From: Balneola vulgaris DSM 17893
GTDB taxonomy: Bacteria; Bacteroidota; Rhodothermia; Balneolales; Balneolaceae
Length of the DNA: 64,000 nt
Assembly: GCF_000375465.1 (NCBI RefSeq)
Contig: NZ_AQXH01000001.1
Coordinates: 806,130 to 870,129 of the forward strand
Direction: 5' to 3'
Under the pieces are notes generated by a model that was not told where the DNA came from, did no database searches, and was given only the letters and a program-made list of their open reading frames with translations. Below, piece after piece: positions 62,392-64,000 of the stretch (position 1 is the stretch's first letter; each line of letters starts with the position of its first letter). The position numbers and the translations under genes were made by a program.

Positions 62392-63114
62392 ATGCTTAAA
62401 TTCTTTAGAAGAATCCGCAAGAAGCTACTGTCTGATAATAAACTCAGTAAGTATCTGATTTATGCTATCGGCGAAATTGTTCTGGTTGTAATTGGGATAT
62501 TAATCGCGCTACAAATCAATAATTGGAATGAGAATACTAAACTTAAGGAGCTAGAAAAGGATTTACTAAAGGAGGTCCATAACAGCTTATTAAAAGACCT
62601 AATTGATGTTAATACCAACATTCGAGCTCAACAAAAAACAATAGATAGCCAAGAAATTGTAATAGATTGGATTGAAAGCGATGAGGATTTTAATGATACC
62701 CTTTCTTCACATATATCAAGGGTATATCTCAATACCTATTTTGCGGCTTATGAAGGTCCCTATGAAACTCTGAAGCAAATTGGAATGCGAAACATCCGCA
62801 ACGATTCACTGCGAAATCAAATATCGAAATTATATAATATCACCTATCCATATTATTACCTCGTAGATGAATTTTATGCAAGAATGATAGAAGAGCAATT
62901 TATACCTCATTCATTTGAACATTTCAGTGAAGTAGATTGGATAAGGCCTATAAAAGTAACCAATATTTCTAAGTTGAGGGCAGACCATGAATTTATATCC
63001 CTATTCAAAACGACCCGAAACACTGCTCAAGTATTGACTTATGTGATTATGCTTCCAACAAAGGAGGAAATTGAACTCACATTGAGGATGATTGAAGAGG
63101 AATTAAAAGAATAA
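62392..63114 (+). CDS. DUF6090 family membrane protein, copy 3
   Basis: The 240-residue protein has the same layout as the copies at 56961 and 57804: 'FFRRIRKKLLSDNKLSKYL', the helix 'IVLVVIGILIALQINNWNE' and a soluble helical domain. At the DNA level the N-terminal part is more diverged than between copies 1 and 2. In the C-terminal part 'YETLKQIGMRNIRNDSLRNQIS' (core 'ETLKQIGMRNIRND') aligns with copy 2. The function is unknown. Confidence 0.85.
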   Translation: MLKFFRRIRKKLLSDNKLSKYLIYAIGEIVLVVIGILIALQINNWNENTKLKELEKDLLKEVHNSLLKDLIDVNTNIRAQQKTIDSQEIVIDWIESDEDFNDTLSSHISRVYLNTYFAAYEGPYETLKQIGMRNIRNDSLRNQISKLYNITYPYYYLVDEFYARMIEEQFIPHSFEHFSEVDWIRPIKVTNISKLRADHEFISLFKTTRNTAQVLTYVIMLPTKEEIELTLRMIEEELKE

Positions 63115-63209
63115 GCAAAGCATCGGTGCTAGTTCAATTAGTACCAACCCGATATTTTATAAAATACCTGCTCACACTACTTAATGTTATTTAGTTTAGG
63201 GATTCAATC

Positions 63210-63587
63210 ATGACAAAAATCACATCCAGTCCGAATTGTGGAAATTCTCCAAAAATGGAGTTCATTAAACAGTTTAATATTGCCTTTGCTAATGGAGACA
63301 TTGAACGGATCATCACCAGCGTTACCGATGATATCGTTTGGGATATAATAGGCGACAAAAAGATTAAGGGAAAAGAGCACTTCACTAAAGAGCTAGAAAA
63401 AATGAGGTCTTTAGAGACCGCTGAATTAATCATTGAGCAGATATTATCCCACGGTAAGGAAGGAGCGGCCAATGGCATTATTCGTATGCAGAACGGTCAA
63501 CAATATGCCTTTGCCGACTTCTATACTTTTAAAGGGGCAAGTGGCACACAGATTAAAGCCATAACCTCTTATGTGTTAGAAATATAA
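63210..63587 (+). CDS. NTF2-like (SnoaL-type) protein
   Basis: The 125-residue protein has an NTF2 fold: 'MEFIKQFNIAFANGDIERIITSVTDDIVWDIIG' (core 'FNIAFANGDIERIITSVTDDI'), 'KGKEHFTKELEKM' and 'YAFADFYTFKGASGTQIKAITSY' (core 'FADFYTFKG'). Family members are small ligand binders or isomerases. It is the third NTF2-fold protein within 17 kb, after 46801 and 52907, but it is distant from both. Confidence 0.82.
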   Translation: MTKITSSPNCGNSPKMEFIKQFNIAFANGDIERIITSVTDDIVWDIIGDKKIKGKEHFTKELEKMRSLETAELIIEQILSHGKEGAANGIIRMQNGQQYAFADFYTFKGASGTQIKAITSYVLEI

Positions 63588-63744
63588 TTATATTTCAATC
63601 ATTTCATTCCCCTGCGCCCCAAGATATTATCACCTTATGAATGTGTGATAGATCGGAAGCAGATCTTATGAATTCCATTAAACAAACTATTACTTTGGTG
63701 GGTTGTTAAGTTGAAATTTGATAAGGTTTCGAAAAACTAAATTC

Positions 63745-63752
63745 TACTTTTG
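63745..63752 (+). promoter_or_regulatory. Candidate -7 element of the last gene
   Basis: TACTTTTG fits TAnnTTTG and ends 5 bases before the ATG at 63758, so the transcript may have almost no leader. A TTG lies 24 bases upstream, longer than the 20 found elsewhere. Confidence 0.4.
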
Positions 63753-63757
63753 TAATA

Positions 63758-64000
63758 ATGAATAGAGACAAAAAACCACTTTATAGAAAGGTGAATACGA
63801 AAGCACGAGGTGTACGTCACGATTTTGGGGGTGATTTCAAATATTCAAGAAGAATTAAGCGAGACACTATAGAACAGGTAAAAGGATCCATGCACGGGAA
63901 AAAGAAAAGAGGGTTAGATTACACCCCCTTATTTAGATTTCTGTTATCAAAAGTAGGTTCTGATTGGAGTGATGTATATCGCGAAGCAACTTCTCGACTT
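63758..64000 (+). CDS. Hypothetical protein, N-terminal part (runs off the window)
   Basis: The frame from the ATG at 63758 is open to the window edge (81 residues). It is rich in Arg and Lys: 'GVRHDFGGDFKYSRRIKR', then 'MHGKKKRGLDYTPLFRFLLSKVGSDW'. I recall similar small uncharacterised proteins from this group of bacteria but cannot name a family or function. Confidence 0.7.
   Translation, partial: MNRDKKPLYRKVNTKARGVRHDFGGDFKYSRRIKRDTIEQVKGSMHGKKKRGLDYTPLFRFLLSKVGSDWSDVYREATSRL

Noticed and set aside
43890-64000. Prophage or transposon as the vehicle of the accessory region
   Set aside because: No integrase, transposase, phage structural gene, terminal inverted repeat or tRNA attachment site was seen; repeat-mediated recombination explains the layout better.

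Overview
The window is chromosomal DNA from a Gram-negative bacterium of the Bacteroidota/Rhodothermota group, perhaps a marine Balneola-like organism (inference). The signs are a SusC-like TonB-dependent receptor with a carboxypeptidase-like N-terminal domain, several surface lipoproteins, type IB GTP cyclohydrolase, LytTR signalling, a DUF6090 family, and promoters of the form TTG-N20-TAnnTTTG seen upstream of rpsF, nuoJ and rpsT. No rRNA, tRNA, CRISPR array, transposase or phage gene was found. Positions 1-43.7 kb are mostly core genes. In order: the end of an amidohydrolase gene; an M28-like lipoprotein; a pterin pair (folE2 and a PTPS); a TonB receptor with its lipoprotein; ftsH; thiL; an exbB-orf-exbD-exbD energiser operon; a large uncharacterised outer-membrane protein; dsbD; rplI-rpsR-rpsF; nuoN, a pterin-carbinolamine dehydratase gene, nuoM and nuoL; a Na+/H+ antiporter; a surface lipoprotein; an Omp85-type barrel; a glycosyltransferase; a sphingolipid-type desaturase; nuoK and nuoJ with their own promoter; uppP; and moxR. 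Next come a 1.2-kb array of 186/187-bp tandem repeats, rpsA-cmk, rpsT-gpmI and clpC. From 43.7 kb to the end everything lies on the plus strand and is accessory in character. It opens with a CBASS antiphage operon: a CD-NTase, then a TIR-STING fusion effector, then a third gene with uracil-DNA-glycosylase-like motifs. After this come short operons (SnoaL plus a GIY-YIG-like gene; a LytS/LytR pair plus an S41 protease; a glycine-zipper protein; a SnoaL lipoprotein). Most of these units are preceded by a copy of the same repeat module: a hairpin element followed by a promoter-like block. The block between the clpC terminator and a very similar terminator near 53.5 kb reads as a repeat-delimited island assembled from cassettes. 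Beyond it lie a tricorn-type protease, three DUF6090 paralogues with near-identical N-termini and divergent C-termini, a PD40 lipoprotein gene broken by an in-frame stop, an SDR-AraC-membrane-protein operon, an NTF2-like protein and a truncated gene at the window edge. The most notable items are the CBASS operon with its third gene, the tandem array, the repeat-module island, and a DEGS-like sphingolipid desaturase in a bacterium.
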